Below are positions 42,389-55,605 of a stretch of 64,000 nucleotides of DNA, piece after piece (position 1 is the first letter of the stretch; each line of letters starts with the position of its first letter). The position numbers and the translations under genes were made by a program. The notes below the pieces were generated by a model, which made no database searches, was not told the DNA's origin, and worked only from the letters and a program-made list of their open reading frames with translations. The DNA lies in the NCBI RefSeq assembly GCF_021173675.1, contig NZ_JAIHON010000002.1:1-64000 (forward strand), in the 5' to 3' direction. Source of the DNA: Streptomyces lincolnensis (GTDB lineage Bacteria > Actinomycetota > Actinomycetes > Streptomycetales > Streptomycetaceae).

Positions 42389-43495
42389 GTGCTCGACGGC
42401 GACGTAGTAGTGATCGGCGGCGGCTACGCGGGCGTCCGCGTGGCGAAACGACTGGACGCGACGGCCCGGGTGACGCTCGTGGACCGCAAGGACGTCTTCT
42501 TCCACCGCATCGCCTCCCTGCGCGCCGGAGTGCGCCCGGAATGGTCGGTCACCCCCTTCATCCCCTACGACCGGCTGCTGCGCGGCGGACGCGTCGTCAC
42601 GGGCAAGGCGGTCCGCGTCGACACCGCCGAGCGGCAGGTGGTGCTCGCCACGGGGGAGCGGCTGCCGTACGACGTGGTGGTGATCGCGACCGGTGCCGAC
42701 TATCCCGAACCCGCCCGCTTCGCCGGCACCATCGCCGAGGAGGCGGTGAAGTCCCTCGCCGGGCACCAGAGCGCCGTCGCCGCCGCCGAGCACGTCCTGG
42801 TCGTCGGCGGCGGGCCCTCCGGAGTGGAACTCAGCGCCGAGATCCGCCTGGCCCGGCCGGACGCCCGGGTCACCCTCGCCCACTCCGGGCCCGCGCTGCT
42901 CCACTCCACGGGCAGCGAGCGGGCCGGCCGCAAGGCGCGGGCCTGGCTGGAGTCCCACGACGTCGAGGTACGGCTCGACTCGTTCATGTCCCCCGGAAAC
43001 GACTTCGGCACTTACCGCGACGCGCGCGGCACCGTGATCGCCGCGGACCTCTCCTTCTGGGCGACCGGCACCACGCCCAACACGCTCTGGCTGCGGCTGG
43101 GCGGCCACCGCGACTGGCTCAACCCGGCCGGACAGGTCAAGGTCGACCGGATGCTCAGGGTCGACGGATTCCCGAACGTCTTCGCCGTCGGCGACGTCAA
43201 CGACGCCACCGAACTCAAGATCACCCCCGCCGCGCTCGCCCAGGCCGACCTGGCCGCCTTCAACATCCGCTCCTACCTCCAGAGCCCCGGCAGGCACCGC
43301 AAGGAGCCCCGCCTCTACCGGCCGGTCCACCGCACCCCGATCATCGTCCCGTTCGGCCCGGCCGACGGCATCACCCTGCTGCCCGTGCCCGGCGGCGAGA
43401 ACGCGGTCCTCGGCGGCCGGACGGCCGTCCTGGCCAAGTCCAAGACCCTGATGACCCCGTACATGCGGCGGCAGCTCGGCTACACGGCCACCTGA
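42389..43495 (+). CDS. NAD(P)/FAD-dependent oxidoreductase (NDH-2/FSP1/AIF-like)
   Basis: A 368-residue class I pyridine nucleotide disulfide-oxidoreductase-fold flavoprotein. FAD motif VVVIGGGYAGVRVAKRLD near 6-23, ATGADYPEP near 100, NAD(P) motif VLVVGGGPSGVELSAEIRLA near 133-152, and the second FAD motif VFAVGDVND near 262-270. No redox-active CxxC is present, so it resembles type II NADH dehydrogenase and FSP1-like quinone reductases. No transmembrane helix is visible; it may be peripheral at the membrane. GTG start at 42389 behind ACAGGAGA. Confidence 0.9.
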   Translation: MLDGDVVVIGGGYAGVRVAKRLDATARVTLVDRKDVFFHRIASLRAGVRPEWSVTPFIPYDRLLRGGRVVTGKAVRVDTAERQVVLATGERLPYDVVVIATGADYPEPARFAGTIAEEAVKSLAGHQSAVAAAEHVLVVGGGPSGVELSAEIRLARPDARVTLAHSGPALLHSTGSERAGRKARAWLESHDVEVRLDSFMSPGNDFGTYRDARGTVIAADLSFWATGTTPNTLWLRLGGHRDWLNPAGQVKVDRMLRVDGFPNVFAVGDVNDATELKITPAALAQADLAAFNIRSYLQSPGRHRKEPRLYRPVHRTPIIVPFGPADGITLLPVPGGENAVLGGRTAVLAKSKTLMTPYMRRQLGYTAT

Positions 43496-43582
43496 GGGCT
43501 CCCGGCCGGCCCGGGAACCGGCCGCCGCATCGGTCAGGATTCGAGAAGCACCGGCGCCCCGGCCCCGCCTAGCGTGACGGGC

Positions 43583-43990
43583 ATGGACATCACCCTGCAC
43601 GCGAGCTTCCTCCCGCACGACGATCCCGAGGCCTCCCTCGCCTTCTACCGCGACCTGCTCGGCTTCGAGGTCCGCGGCGACGTCGCCCACGACGGCAAGC
43701 GCTGGATCACCGTCGGGCCCGCCGGGCAGCCAGGAACGTCCGTCGTCCTCGAACCACCGGGCACCGACCCGAGCGTCACCGACGTCGAACGCCGCACCAT
43801 CGCCGAGATGATGGCCAAGGGCACCTTCGCGAGCCTCGTCCTGGCCACCCCCGACCTCGACGCCACCTTCGAACGCCTCCAGGCGGACGCCGAGGTCGTC
43901 CAGGAGCCGACGAAGCAACCCTGGGGCGTGCGCGACTGCGCCGTACGCGATCCCGCGGGCAACCTCATCCGCGTGCAGGAGCTGAGCTGA
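43583..43990 (+). CDS. VOC (glyoxalase/bleomycin-resistance) family protein
   Basis: About 135 residues of the vicinal-oxygen-chelate fold with two beta-alpha-beta-beta-beta modules: LHASFLPHDDPEASLAFYRDLLGFEV at the start, TVGPAGQPGTSVVLEPPG, and WGVRDCAVRDPAGNLIRVQEL at the end. The terminal Glu is the usual metal ligand; the first-module His is HASF. It could be an isomerase, dioxygenase or binding/resistance protein. Start is ATG 43583 or the GTG three codons upstream at 43574; no strong ribosome site decides. Confidence 0.88.
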   Translation: MDITLHASFLPHDDPEASLAFYRDLLGFEVRGDVAHDGKRWITVGPAGQPGTSVVLEPPGTDPSVTDVERRTIAEMMAKGTFASLVLATPDLDATFERLQADAEVVQEPTKQPWGVRDCAVRDPAGNLIRVQELS

Positions 43991-44100
43991 CGCCCCGCAC
44001 GACCGGAATCGGACATACCGCTCGCGCCATGGTTGGATCGAGCCACGCGTCGCCGACGGAGCCCGCGCGTACGGGCTCCGCCCAACCCGATGGAGACACG

Positions 44101-46494
<2,394 letters not shown>

Positions 46495-46549
46495 GCGAGG
46501 ACGGGATGGGGTGCCGTACGCCTATGGGGGTGCCTCGTGCGGTCGTAGG

Positions 46550-46622
46550 GCGGCTGCAGGCCCGTTGTGGCTGGTCGCGCCCGCGCGGCGGAGCCGCAAA
46601 TCGACACAGCCCCGCGCCCCTT
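46550..46622. repeat. Interspersed Streptomyces-type intergenic repeat
   Basis: The stretch contains CCCGTTGTGGCTGGTCGCGC, GCGGCGGAGCCGCAAATCGA and ACACAGCCCCGCGCCCCTT, wording that I recall as recurring in intergenic regions of many Streptomyces chromosomes. GCGGC-GGA-GCCGC forms a small hairpin and TGGCTG can pair with CAGCC. It lies between the 3' ends of the UvrA-like gene and the convergent metalloprotease gene and may serve as a terminator. Confidence 0.6.
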
Positions 46623-46720
46623 GGGTGAGGCCGTCGGCCGGTGATGGGAGTGGCCGCCCACGGCGGTGAGGGGGCGTGCCGGGGAGAGGGGCCGGTCGCT
46701 CCCCGGCATCCGCGGACGCC

Positions 46721-47320
46721 CTACAGTCCGTCCGCCACCATGGCGGCGACGATCCGGACGTGACGGTCGGCGTTGGTGTTCGAGAACTCGTTGTCGTAGT
46801 TCAGGCCGTAGGGCCAGAAGTGCCCGCCGCCGGTGGAGATCTTGGCGCTGGAGCCGTCGTACTGCCGGACCAGTGCCGTGGCCTGCCCGCCGGTCCAGGT
46901 GCCGCTGGAGCCGAGGCGTGACCAACCGGAGCTGGTGCCCACGCCGATGGTGTGGGCGATCTCGTGCAGGGCCGTCCGCTCGTTCATGTAGCTGCGGTTG
47001 CTGCCGAAGCGGATCGTGCCGTTGATGTTGCCGTCGGCGGTGGGCACGCCCGGGACGTACTGGACGGTGATGCTCTTGCCCAGGTCGCTGAGGTTGTTGT
47101 AGCGGGCGACGGCGGCGTTCATGGCCGACGTGATCTGGTTGTACGCCGACTGCTGGTCGGCGGTGGGGTTCGCGGCCCGCTGCAGGGTCCAGGTGATGCT
47201 GGCCGCGGCCACCCGGGTCTGCGGCGGGGACGCGGGGGCGGGCTGCGGAGCGGCCTGGGCGATGCCGGGCCCGGCGAGCAGAACGGCTGCCAGCGCGGCC
47301 ACGGTCGCTGTGTGACGCAT
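46721..47320 (-). CDS. Secreted zinc metalloprotease-like protein (HEIAH)
   Basis: A 199-residue exported protein with a signal peptide at about 1-24 (cleavage after AQA). Zincin motif TALHEIAHTIGVG near 116-128 (HExxH, with glycine as in metzincins), but the expected third ligand H/D after G-x-x is replaced in GVGTSSGW, so the full metzincin HExxHxxGxxH/D is not seen. C-terminal HFWPYGLNYDNEFSNTNADRHVRIVAAMVADGL is characteristic of a family of small secreted actinobacterial proteins often fused to carbohydrate-binding domains. ATG at 47318-47320 with a perfect AGGAGG. Its upstream palindrome matches one at the GH43 gene. Confidence 0.8.
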   Translation of the reverse strand: MRHTATVAALAAVLLAGPGIAQAAPQPAPASPPQTRVAAASITWTLQRAANPTADQQSAYNQITSAMNAAVARYNNLSDLGKSITVQYVPGVPTADGNINGTIRFGSNRSYMNERTALHEIAHTIGVGTSSGWSRLGSSGTWTGGQATALVRQYDGSSAKISTGGGHFWPYGLNYDNEFSNTNADRHVRIVAAMVADGL

Positions 47321-47391
47321 GGGTCCTCCTGTGGGGGGTGGGTCGTCGAACGTGGGGTTGACGAGCAAGAGGCGCCAGCCGAAGGATCGCA

Positions 47392-47413
47392 CATCGTTCG
47401 AAACCTCGAACGA
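47392..47413. promoter_or_regulatory. Palindrome TCGTTCGA-AACC-TCGAACGA upstream of metalloprotease
   Basis: Perfect 8-bp arms at 47394-47401 and 47406-47413, 74 bp upstream of the metalloprotease ATG. The 16-mer CATCGTTCGAAACCTC (47392-47407) occurs identically, on the other strand, upstream of the GH43 gene at 63755-63770. Confidence 0.8.
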
Positions 47414-47540
47414 GCATGACCATGTCACGCCTTGGGCGCTCCTGAAGCCGGTGTCGGCAAGTATCCAGTCGCGAAGTCGGACGTCAAGACTTCTTGCATA
47501 CAACGCCCTGACGGGGAGGTGTTTTGCCCCCACTCGCTCC

Positions 47541-48566
47541 TCATCTGCCCATGGACTGCCCGCCGTTGACGACCGGCGCCCCCTTCAGTGGGAAGTGGCA
47601 CGCGGCCGTGTGAAGTGCGGTTGCGAGCGGGAAGTCAGGAAGGGGTGCGGTTTCGGCGCAGATGTCCTCCGCCCGCCAGCACCGCGTCCGGAACCTGCAT
47701 CCCGACGGCGGATCGGCCGGTGAGGGGATCTCGCCGGCGAGGACGATCCGCTCCCGCTTCGCCCCGGCGCCGGACACCGGAACGGGGGCCGCCGACAGGA
47801 GCGCGGCCGTGTACGGGTGGTACGGCCGCTCGAAGACCTCCTCGGCCGGCCCCGACTCGACGATCCCGCCCAGGTACATCACGGCGACACGGTCGGCCAC
47901 GTGCCGCACCACGGACAGGTCGTGCGAGATGAACACGTACGACAGACCCAGCTCGTCCCGGAGATCCCCCAGCAGGTTGAGCACCTGGGCCTGCACCGAC
48001 AGATCCAGCGCGGAGACCGGCTCGTCACAGACGACGACCTCGGGGTCCAGGGCCAGCGCGCGGGCGATCCCGATCCGCTGGCGCTGCCCTCCCGAGAACT
48101 CCTGCGGATAGCGGCGCGCGTCGGAGGCGCGCAGCCCGACCATCTCCAGCAACTCGCCCACCCGCGCTGCGCGTTGTCGAGGGGGCACCAGATCGCGGTG
48201 GGTGAGCCAGGGCTCCCCGATCAGATCGGCCGCGCACATCCGGGGATTGAGCGAGCCGAACGGATCCTGGAAGACCATCTGCACCTTGCGGCGCCAGGCC
48301 AGCAGCCGCGCCCCCGACAGTGTGAAGGGATCGACCCCGTCGAACCGAATCGTGCCCGCGTCGGGACGCTCCAGCATCAGCAGCATTCTGGCCAGCGTGG
48401 ACTTCCCGCAGCCGGACTCGCCGACCAGGCCGAGGGTCTCCCCGCGCCCCAGCCGCAGGTCGACCCCGTCGACCGCGCGCAGCCTGGTGCCGCCCCTCGC
48501 GGTGCGCGGTACCGCGAAGCTCTTGGTCAGGCCGGTGGCCTCCAGCAGCGTTGCGGGCTCAGGCAT
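47541..48566 (-). CDS. Oligo/dipeptide ABC transporter ATP-binding protein (OppF/DppF type)
   Basis: A 341-residue ATPase. Walker [10 protein letters not shown] near 48, VQMVFQDPFGSLNPRM near 93, signature FSGGQRQRIGIARAL near 157, Walker B VVVCDEPVSALDLSVQAQ, and switch [23 protein letters not shown]. The C-terminal oligo_HPY extension has the Cys cluster region CRFRTRCWRAEDIC, where related proteins bind a 4Fe-4S centre. The ATG at 48564-48566 overlaps the preceding gene by 8 bp. Last gene of the four-gene peptide importer. Confidence 0.93.
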   Translation of the reverse strand: MPEPATLLEATGLTKSFAVPRTARGGTRLRAVDGVDLRLGRGETLGLVGESGCGKSTLARMLLMLERPDAGTIRFDGVDPFTLSGARLLAWRRKVQMVFQDPFGSLNPRMCAADLIGEPWLTHRDLVPPRQRAARVGELLEMVGLRASDARRYPQEFSGGQRQRIGIARALALDPEVVVCDEPVSALDLSVQAQVLNLLGDLRDELGLSYVFISHDLSVVRHVADRVAVMYLGGIVESGPAEEVFERPYHPYTAALLSAAPVPVSGAGAKRERIVLAGEIPSPADPPSGCRFRTRCWRAEDICAETAPLPDFPLATALHTAACHFPLKGAPVVNGGQSMGR

Positions 48567-50658
48567 CGGCGAGCTCCTTCCCGAAGTGACAGGCGGCGGC
48601 ACGGTCGGCGCCGGTCGGGGACAGCGTCGGCGGACGCGTGGCGCACACCTCGCGTGCCATCGGACAGCGCGTACGGAAGGCGCAACCGGCCGGCACGGAC
48701 CGGGGATCCGGCGGGCTCCCGGGGATCGAGTTCAGCCGGCCGCCCTTGTGCTGCTCGGCCGGGACCGACTCCAACAGGCCCCGGGTGTAGGGGTGGTTGG
48801 GCTTGGCGAACACCCTGGCCACGGGGCCCGTCTCCACGACCGCCCCCGCGTACATCACCGCGACCCGGTCCGCGTGATCGGCGACGAGGCCCAGGTCGTG
48901 GGTGATGAGCACCAGGGCCATCCGCTGCTCACCGCGCAGTTCGCCGAGGAGGTCCATGATCTGGGCCTGCACGGTGACGTCCAGTGCCGTCGTCGGCTCG
49001 TCCGCGAGCAGCACCCTGGGACGCAGCGCGACCGCCATCGCGATCAGCAGCCGCTGCCGCATCCCTCCGGAGAACTGGTGCGGGTAGGCCCCTGCCCGTG
49101 AGCGCGCCTCCGGGATGCCGACCCGCTCCATCAGCCGCACCGCCTCGGCCCGCGCGGCGCGCCGGGACATCCGCTCATGGATGCGGAACGGTTCGGCGAG
49201 CTGCGCCCCGACCGTCTGCACGGGGTTGAGCGCGCTGAGGGCGTCCTGGAAGACGATCCCCACGCCGGGTCCGGCGAGCCTGCGCCTGGCCCGTCCGGTC
49301 AGCGTGAGCAGGTTCTCACCGCCCAACCGGGCCTGTCCGCCCACGACTTCGGCGGCCGGGTCGAGCAGTCCCGCGACCGCGTGCGCGGTCATGCTCTTGC
49401 CGCACCCGGACTCGCCCAGCAGGGCCAGCGTCTCGCCGAACCGCACGGAGAAGCTCACGCCACGCACGACCGCGGCCGGTCCGGCGGGGGTGTGGACGTC
49501 GACGCAGAGGCTCTCGACCGCCAGGGCGTCGGACCGCGTGCTCTCGGACGGCGGTGTGACGGTGGCCGTGCCGTCGTGCGTGACGTCCCGGTCGCGGCTG
49601 TCGTGCGTGACGTCCCGGTCCCGGTGGCTGTCCTGCGCCACGGCTCGGTCCTGGTCCGGGGCTGGCGACTGGAGCCCCTCGTCCGGGACCGGGGCGTCGG
49701 CGACGGCGCCGCCGGCCTTCGCCCGTACGCGCCGCCCGCCGCCGCGCAGTCCGCGCCGCCATCGCTGCCCGGGATCGGTCGACAGCCGGGCCCACGCCGC
49801 GAGGACGGTCGCCGACACCGTGGTGACGACGATGGCGAGACCGGGGAAGACCGCGATCCACCACGCGCTGCGCAGTTCCTGCCGCCCCTGGGCCACCATC
49901 AACCCCCAGCTCACGTCCGGCGGTTGGATGCCGATGCCCAGGAAGCTCAGCGAGGACTCCGTCAGCATCACGAAGCAGAAGTCGAGCGCGGCGACGGTGA
50001 GCAGGGTCGGCAGGACCGAGGGGGCCACATGGCGGCGGATGGACGCCCAGCCGCCGGTGCCGAAGGTGCGCGCCGCGTCCATGAACAACCGGCTGCGCAG
50101 CTCGGCGGACTCGGCTCGCGCGGTGCGCAGATAGACGGGGATCCGGGCGACGGCGAGCACCAGGACGAGAGCGGCGACGCTCGGCGAGAAGACGTAGAGC
50201 ACGACCACGGCCAGCAGCAGCGAGGGGAAGCTGAGGATCACATCGGCCACCCGCAGGGACACGCTCTCGCGCCAACCGCCGTGAAAACCCGCCCACATGC
50301 CCCACAGCGAGCCGACGACCAGCGAGCACAGCACGGCGGGCACGGCCACGGACATCGTCGTGCTCGCCGCCGCGATCATCCGCGCCGCGACCGGCCGTCC
50401 CAGGGAGTCGCTGCCGAGCACGTAGGCCCAGCCGTGCTCCAGGCTGAACGGCTCGCGTCCGGGATCGCGCAGGTTCTGCCGCGTGGCCAGATCCCCGACG
50501 AGCAGGGGACCCAGTACGGCACACAGCGCGACCACGACCAGCACCAGGGCCGCCGCGAAGGCGAACCGGTCCTGGAGGAGCAGCGCGAGCCACCGGTGCC
50601 GTGATCCCGGCCGACCGGATGCCACGGCGGTCCCGCGTTCCTTGTCCGTCCCGAGCAT
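48559..50658 (-). CDS. Fused DppC permease-DppD ATPase of peptide ABC importer
   Basis: A 699-residue fusion. Residues 1-300 are a DppC/OppC permease: first helix [23 protein letters not shown] near 35, ...[47 protein letters not shown]. An acidic/Arg linker (about 325-375) contains a nine-residue repeat (RDRDVTHDS twice). Residues 380-695 are a DppD ATPase: GESGCGKSM (note Met where Thr/Ser is usual after GK-S), [49 protein letters not shown], and the C-terminal [14 protein letters not shown]. The ATG at 50656-50658 follows AAGGAGG; it begins 15 bp after the DppB stop. Confidence 0.92.
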   Translation of the reverse strand: MLGTDKERGTAVASGRPGSRHRWLALLLQDRFAFAAALVLVVVALCAVLGPLLVGDLATRQNLRDPGREPFSLEHGWAYVLGSDSLGRPVAARMIAAASTTMSVAVPAVLCSLVVGSLWGMWAGFHGGWRESVSLRVADVILSFPSLLLAVVVLYVFSPSVAALVLVLAVARIPVYLRTARAESAELRSRLFMDAARTFGTGGWASIRRHVAPSVLPTLLTVAALDFCFVMLTESSLSFLGIGIQPPDVSWGLMVAQGRQELRSAWWIAVFPGLAIVVTTVSATVLAAWARLSTDPGQRWRRGLRGGGRRVRAKAGGAVADAPVPDEGLQSPAPDQDRAVAQDSHRDRDVTHDSRDRDVTHDGTATVTPPSESTRSDALAVESLCVDVHTPAGPAAVVRGVSFSVRFGETLALLGESGCGKSMTAHAVAGLLDPAAEVVGGQARLGGENLLTLTGRARRRLAGPGVGIVFQDALSALNPVQTVGAQLAEPFRIHERMSRRAARAEAVRLMERVGIPEARSRAGAYPHQFSGGMRQRLLIAMAVALRPRVLLADEPTTALDVTVQAQIMDLLGELRGEQRMALVLITHDLGLVADHADRVAVMYAGAVVETGPVARVFAKPNHPYTRGLLESVPAEQHKGGRLNSIPGSPPDPRSVPAGCAFRTRCPMAREVCATRPPTLSPTGADRAAACHFGKELADA

Positions 50659-50672
50659 GTCGCCTCCTTGAC

Positions 50673-51599
50673 TCACGCCGCCGCCCGCAGTCGCACACGT
50701 GGGTCGAGCAGTGCGTGACAGACGTCCACCAGGATGTTGAGCGCGAAGATCGCCAGCGCGGTCACCAGCACGGCGGCCTGGAGCACCGCGAAGTCCCGCT
50801 GAAGCACCGAGTCGATCATGAGCTTGCCGATGCCGGGCCAGCCGAAGATGGTCTCCACGACGACGGCGCCGTTGACGAGGCCCACGGCGAGGTCGCCCGC
50901 GACGGTGAGCACCGGTGCGGCGGCGTTGCGCAGGGCGTGCCCGAAGACCACCCGCGCCTCCGAGGCGCCCTTGCCGCGCGCCACCTTGACGTAGGGGGCG
51001 GACAGCGCGGAGACCATGGCCCCGCGCACCACCTGGACGAGCACGCCGAAGGGGCGGATCAGCAGGGTGGCCACGGGCAGGATCCAGGCCGCGCCGCCGT
51101 TCGTGCCGGAGGTGGGCAGCCAGCCCAGCGTCACCGCGAAGACCAGCACGCCCATGATCGCGAACCAGAAGTCGGGGACGCTGGCCGCAGTCGAGGACAG
51201 GAAGCTCGCGATCCGGTCGGTCGCCGAGTTGGGGCGGTAGGCCGCCACGCTGCCGATCACCACGGCGCCCACGAGAGCGAGCAGCATCGTCCACCCCGCC
51301 AGCTGGAGCGTGGCGGGGAAGGCGCGCAGCACCGCCTCGGCGGCCGGTTGAGCGGTACGCAGCGACTCGCCGAAGTCGAGCCGCGCGACCTGCGCCAGAT
51401 AGTCCCCGAACTGGGTGACCAGCGGTTGGTCGAAGCCGTTGCGGGCGGCGAAGTCGGCCCGCATCTCGGGGGTCGCGCTGAGCGGGAGGTAGAGGTTGGC
51501 GGGATCCCCGGTGAGGCGGGCCAGGAAGAACACCCCGAGGACCACGACCAGCAGGGGGACGACACTGGAGAGCGCGCGGCGGCGCAGCATGGTGAACAT
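50673..51599 (-). CDS. Peptide ABC transporter permease (DppB type)
   Basis: A 308-residue permease with six membrane helices of the binding-protein-dependent class: RALSSVVPLLVVVLGVFFLARLTGDPANLYLP at the start, TLQLAGWTMLLALVGAVVIGSVAAYRP near 99-125, and the EAA-type cytoplasmic loop KVARGKGASEARVVFGHALRNAAAPVLTVAG near 203-233, then ETIFGWPGIGKLMIDSVLQRD. It pairs with the permease half of the fused protein. ATG at 51597-51599, 15 bp after the binding-protein stop. Confidence 0.93.
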   Translation of the reverse strand: MFTMLRRRALSSVVPLLVVVLGVFFLARLTGDPANLYLPLSATPEMRADFAARNGFDQPLVTQFGDYLAQVARLDFGESLRTAQPAAEAVLRAFPATLQLAGWTMLLALVGAVVIGSVAAYRPNSATDRIASFLSSTAASVPDFWFAIMGVLVFAVTLGWLPTSGTNGGAAWILPVATLLIRPFGVLVQVVRGAMVSALSAPYVKVARGKGASEARVVFGHALRNAAAPVLTVAGDLAVGLVNGAVVVETIFGWPGIGKLMIDSVLQRDFAVLQAAVLVTALAIFALNILVDVCHALLDPRVRLRAAA

Positions 51600-51614
51600 C
51601 GGCCGGTTCCTCCC

Positions 51615-53186
51615 TCAGTCCGCGCGGCGCATGTCGGCGAGCCGCATCTCGTCGTTGGTCGCCGAGTCCGGCCGGTAGCGGACACCGGGGGAGAGGGCCA
51701 GGATGCCGGTCATGTTGGCCATCACGGCGTCCCGGACGACCTCGTCGTTCTGCAGGGCGAAGGCCCGCGCGAACGCCCTCTGCCGCTCGTCTCCGGAGGC
51801 GAGCTGGGCCTTGTCGATCGCCGCGTCCAGCGCGGGCGTGCCGTAGCTGCTCTGGGCGCCCTCGCTGCCGTAGATCTGCTCCATGGTGAAGGCGGCGTCG
51901 CCGGCCTGGTTGCCGTGCTGGGCCTGGAGGAGGGTGGGACCCGCGTTCTTGGGGAAGGGCCTGAGCAGGTATTCCAGCCAGGCGTTGACGTCGAGCATCT
52001 TGATCTCGACCTTCAGTCCGGCCTTCAGCAGGCCGTCCTGCACGACCTCCATGGCCTCGGCGGCCTTCGGGTAGATGCCGTTGCGGCCGATGATCGTGAC
52101 GGTGGTGCCGGTCGGCACACCGTCGGCGCGGGCCTGTGCCACCAGCTCCTTGGCCCGCTCCGGGTCGTACCGCCACGGTCCGATCCGCGGGTTGTAGCCC
52201 GTGACGCCCTTCGACACGAGCTGTCCGCTGGGCCGGCCCGCGAAGACCGCGGTGACCAGGCCCTCCCTGTCGATGGCGTAGTTGACGGCCTGTCGGATCC
52301 TGATGTCGTTCAGGGGCGCCCTGGTGGCGTCCATGCGCAGGTAGGAGACCTCGTTGGTGACGAACTCGACGGCCCGGTCACCCGCTCCGTCCTCGGGGGC
52401 GAGCCCGATGGCGACGTCCGCCTCGTCGTTGGTGACCATGGCCGCGCGCACGCTGCCCTCGGCCCGCCACACGTACTTGGCCGCCGCGTAGTCCGGCGCC
52501 TCGCCCCAGTAGCCGGCGTAGCGCTTGAGCCGGAGGAAACGGCCCTGGCTCCATTCGTCGATCCGGTACGGACCGGTGCCGACCGGTTCGCGCACCCGGG
52601 CCTTCGGGTTGGTGCTCGTCGGCACGACCTCGACGAAGGACAGCCGCAGGGGCAGGATCGGGTCCGGCTCGGCCGTGGTGACCACCAGGGTCGAGTCGTC
52701 CACGGCGCGGGCGGTGGCCTCGCTGTCGCTGAAGATGTAGCCGTCGACGTTGCACTCGATGGCCGAATCGGTCGCCCGCCGGATCGAGAACGCGGCCGCG
52801 GCGGCCGTGAAGGCCGAACCGTCGTGGAAGGTGACCCCCCGGCGGAGCGTGAAGGTCCATGAAGTGGCCGACGTACGCGTCCACTTGACGGCCAGCGCCG
52901 GCTCCAGCCGGCCGGTGGAGGGATCCCGCTCGGTGAGTGCCTCCGTGATGTTGGCCCGGGTCACCCGGCCGGTCGCGGTCAGCGAGGCGTCGCAGGGCTC
53001 CAGGGTCGGCGGCTCCTCGGGCAGGACGACGCGCAGGGTGTCCGGACCTTCCCCGATGGGGTCGGCGCCGGCGACCGAACAGGCGGATCCGGCCAGGAGC
53101 GCGAGAGCGGACAGGAACACGCCCGTCGCGCGCTTCGGGCGGCGACGGGCGGTCGAACGAGTACGCAGTGGGCCCGGACCTGTCAC
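51615..53186 (-). CDS. Peptide-binding lipoprotein (SBP_bac_5 family)
   Basis: A 523-residue lipoprotein, first gene of the importer operon. Signal with lipobox GSAC (Cys near 36). The SBP_bac_5 fold follows: VLPEEPPTLEPCDASLTATGRVTRANITEALTERDPSTGRLEPALAVKW near 53-100, ATSWTFTLRRGVTFHDGSAFTA near 105-126, GTGPYRIDEW near 208, and DIRIRQAVNYAIDREGLVTAVF near 297. Ligand could be peptides, nickel or other small solutes; peptide is the default for this operon type. GTG at 53184-53186 with GGAGG upstream. Confidence 0.93.
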   Translation of the reverse strand: MTGPGPLRTRSTARRRPKRATGVFLSALALLAGSACSVAGADPIGEGPDTLRVVLPEEPPTLEPCDASLTATGRVTRANITEALTERDPSTGRLEPALAVKWTRTSATSWTFTLRRGVTFHDGSAFTAAAAAFSIRRATDSAIECNVDGYIFSDSEATARAVDDSTLVVTTAEPDPILPLRLSFVEVVPTSTNPKARVREPVGTGPYRIDEWSQGRFLRLKRYAGYWGEAPDYAAAKYVWRAEGSVRAAMVTNDEADVAIGLAPEDGAGDRAVEFVTNEVSYLRMDATRAPLNDIRIRQAVNYAIDREGLVTAVFAGRPSGQLVSKGVTGYNPRIGPWRYDPERAKELVAQARADGVPTGTTVTIIGRNGIYPKAAEAMEVVQDGLLKAGLKVEIKMLDVNAWLEYLLRPFPKNAGPTLLQAQHGNQAGDAAFTMEQIYGSEGAQSSYGTPALDAAIDKAQLASGDERQRAFARAFALQNDEVVRDAVMANMTGILALSPGVRYRPDSATNDEMRLADMRRAD

Positions 53187-53510
53187 TGTGCCTCCAGATC
53201 GCGTCCATAACGGAGAACCACGTTTAGATATGTGGACGCACTGTCATTATGTGGTCGCCCGGGGCGAGTAGGTCAAGATGCGTGCAGAGGATCAAGTGGT
53301 GTGCGGACGAACGACGTCGAGCCGTTCAGTGCCGCCTCGGAAGGCTGCGCGCGAAAGTCGCATCCGTTCACGGCCATGAATGAGCCCACCCGGTCGGCAC
53401 GACCGGGCGCGGTGTCGGACGTCCTCGCCGATCAGTGCGGCAGCCCGTCTCTGTCGTCGGCCCAGAGCGCTAACTCTGCGTTAGTGCCCCCTGTCGAGTA
53501 CGGTATGAAC
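53187..53510. other. 324-bp divergent intergenic region
   Basis: Between the peptide importer operon and the HxlR gene. TATGTGG occurs twice 19 bp apart (53229-53235 and 53248-53254) upstream of the importer, possibly a regulator site. The region near 53465-53484 holds an HxlR-type dyad. No gene is seen. Confidence 0.45.
53470..53484. promoter_or_regulatory. CTAAC-N5-GTTAG dyad upstream of hxlR-family gene
   Basis: Perfect 5-bp arms at 53470-53474 and 53480-53484, 26 bp before the first ATG of the regulator, in an A/T-richer spot. It could be an autoregulatory operator; it is short, so moderate support only. Confidence 0.45.
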
Positions 53511-53903
53511 ATGGCAGTAAGCGATGTGACCCTGGTGGACCAAGTGCGCAGTGCCGACGGTGTCACGATGTGCCCTCATCGGATCGTCATGGAGCACGTC
53601 ACCAGCCGCTGGGGCACCCTCGTCCTGATCGCGCTGCTGGAACGCTCGTACCGGTTCAGCGAACTGCGTCGGGCGATCGACAAGGTCAGCGAGAAGATGC
53701 TGACCCAGACGCTCCAGAACCTGGAGCGCGACGGCCTCGTGCACCGCGACGCCAAGCTCGTGATCCCGCCCCGCGTGGACTACTCCCTGACCGACCTCGG
53801 CCGCGAGGCAGCTGAGCAGGTGCGCGGTCTGGCCCAGTGGGTGGACCGGCGGATGGCCGCGGTCGAGGCCGCGCGAGAGGCGTACGACTCCGCGAAGGGC
53901 TGA
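53511..53903 (+). CDS. HxlR-family winged-helix regulator
   Basis: A 130-residue regulator with the HxlR signature: a single conserved Cys followed by VMEHVTSRWGTLVLIALLERSYRFSELRRAIDKVSEKMLTQTLQNLERDGLVHRDA (about 25-80), then VDYSLTDLGREAAEQVRGLAQWVDRRM. Cys is in TMCPHRIVM. HxlR proteins sense reactive electrophiles, quinones or drugs and control neighbouring detoxification genes. Here the next gene, 192 bp downstream on the same strand, is the rifamycin monooxygenase. Start is ATG 53511 or ATG 53505. Confidence 0.92.
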   Translation: MAVSDVTLVDQVRSADGVTMCPHRIVMEHVTSRWGTLVLIALLERSYRFSELRRAIDKVSEKMLTQTLQNLERDGLVHRDAKLVIPPRVDYSLTDLGREAAEQVRGLAQWVDRRMAAVEAAREAYDSAKG

Positions 53904-55532
<1,629 letters not shown>

Positions 55533-55605
55533 ACCCGGGCCCTTCCGCGCTACGGCTGTTCCCGTCCGGTTGTCCGCCCGTCCGGCCCCGCACTACCGTG
55601 CCGGT

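Noticed and set aside
48559..52176. A single open frame of about 1205 codons through the peptide importer
   Set aside because: Its first ~500 codons are the antisense-composition shadow of the dppB and binding-protein genes (Arg/Gly/Pro-rich, no family). The real gene begins at the ATG 50658 behind AAGGAGG.
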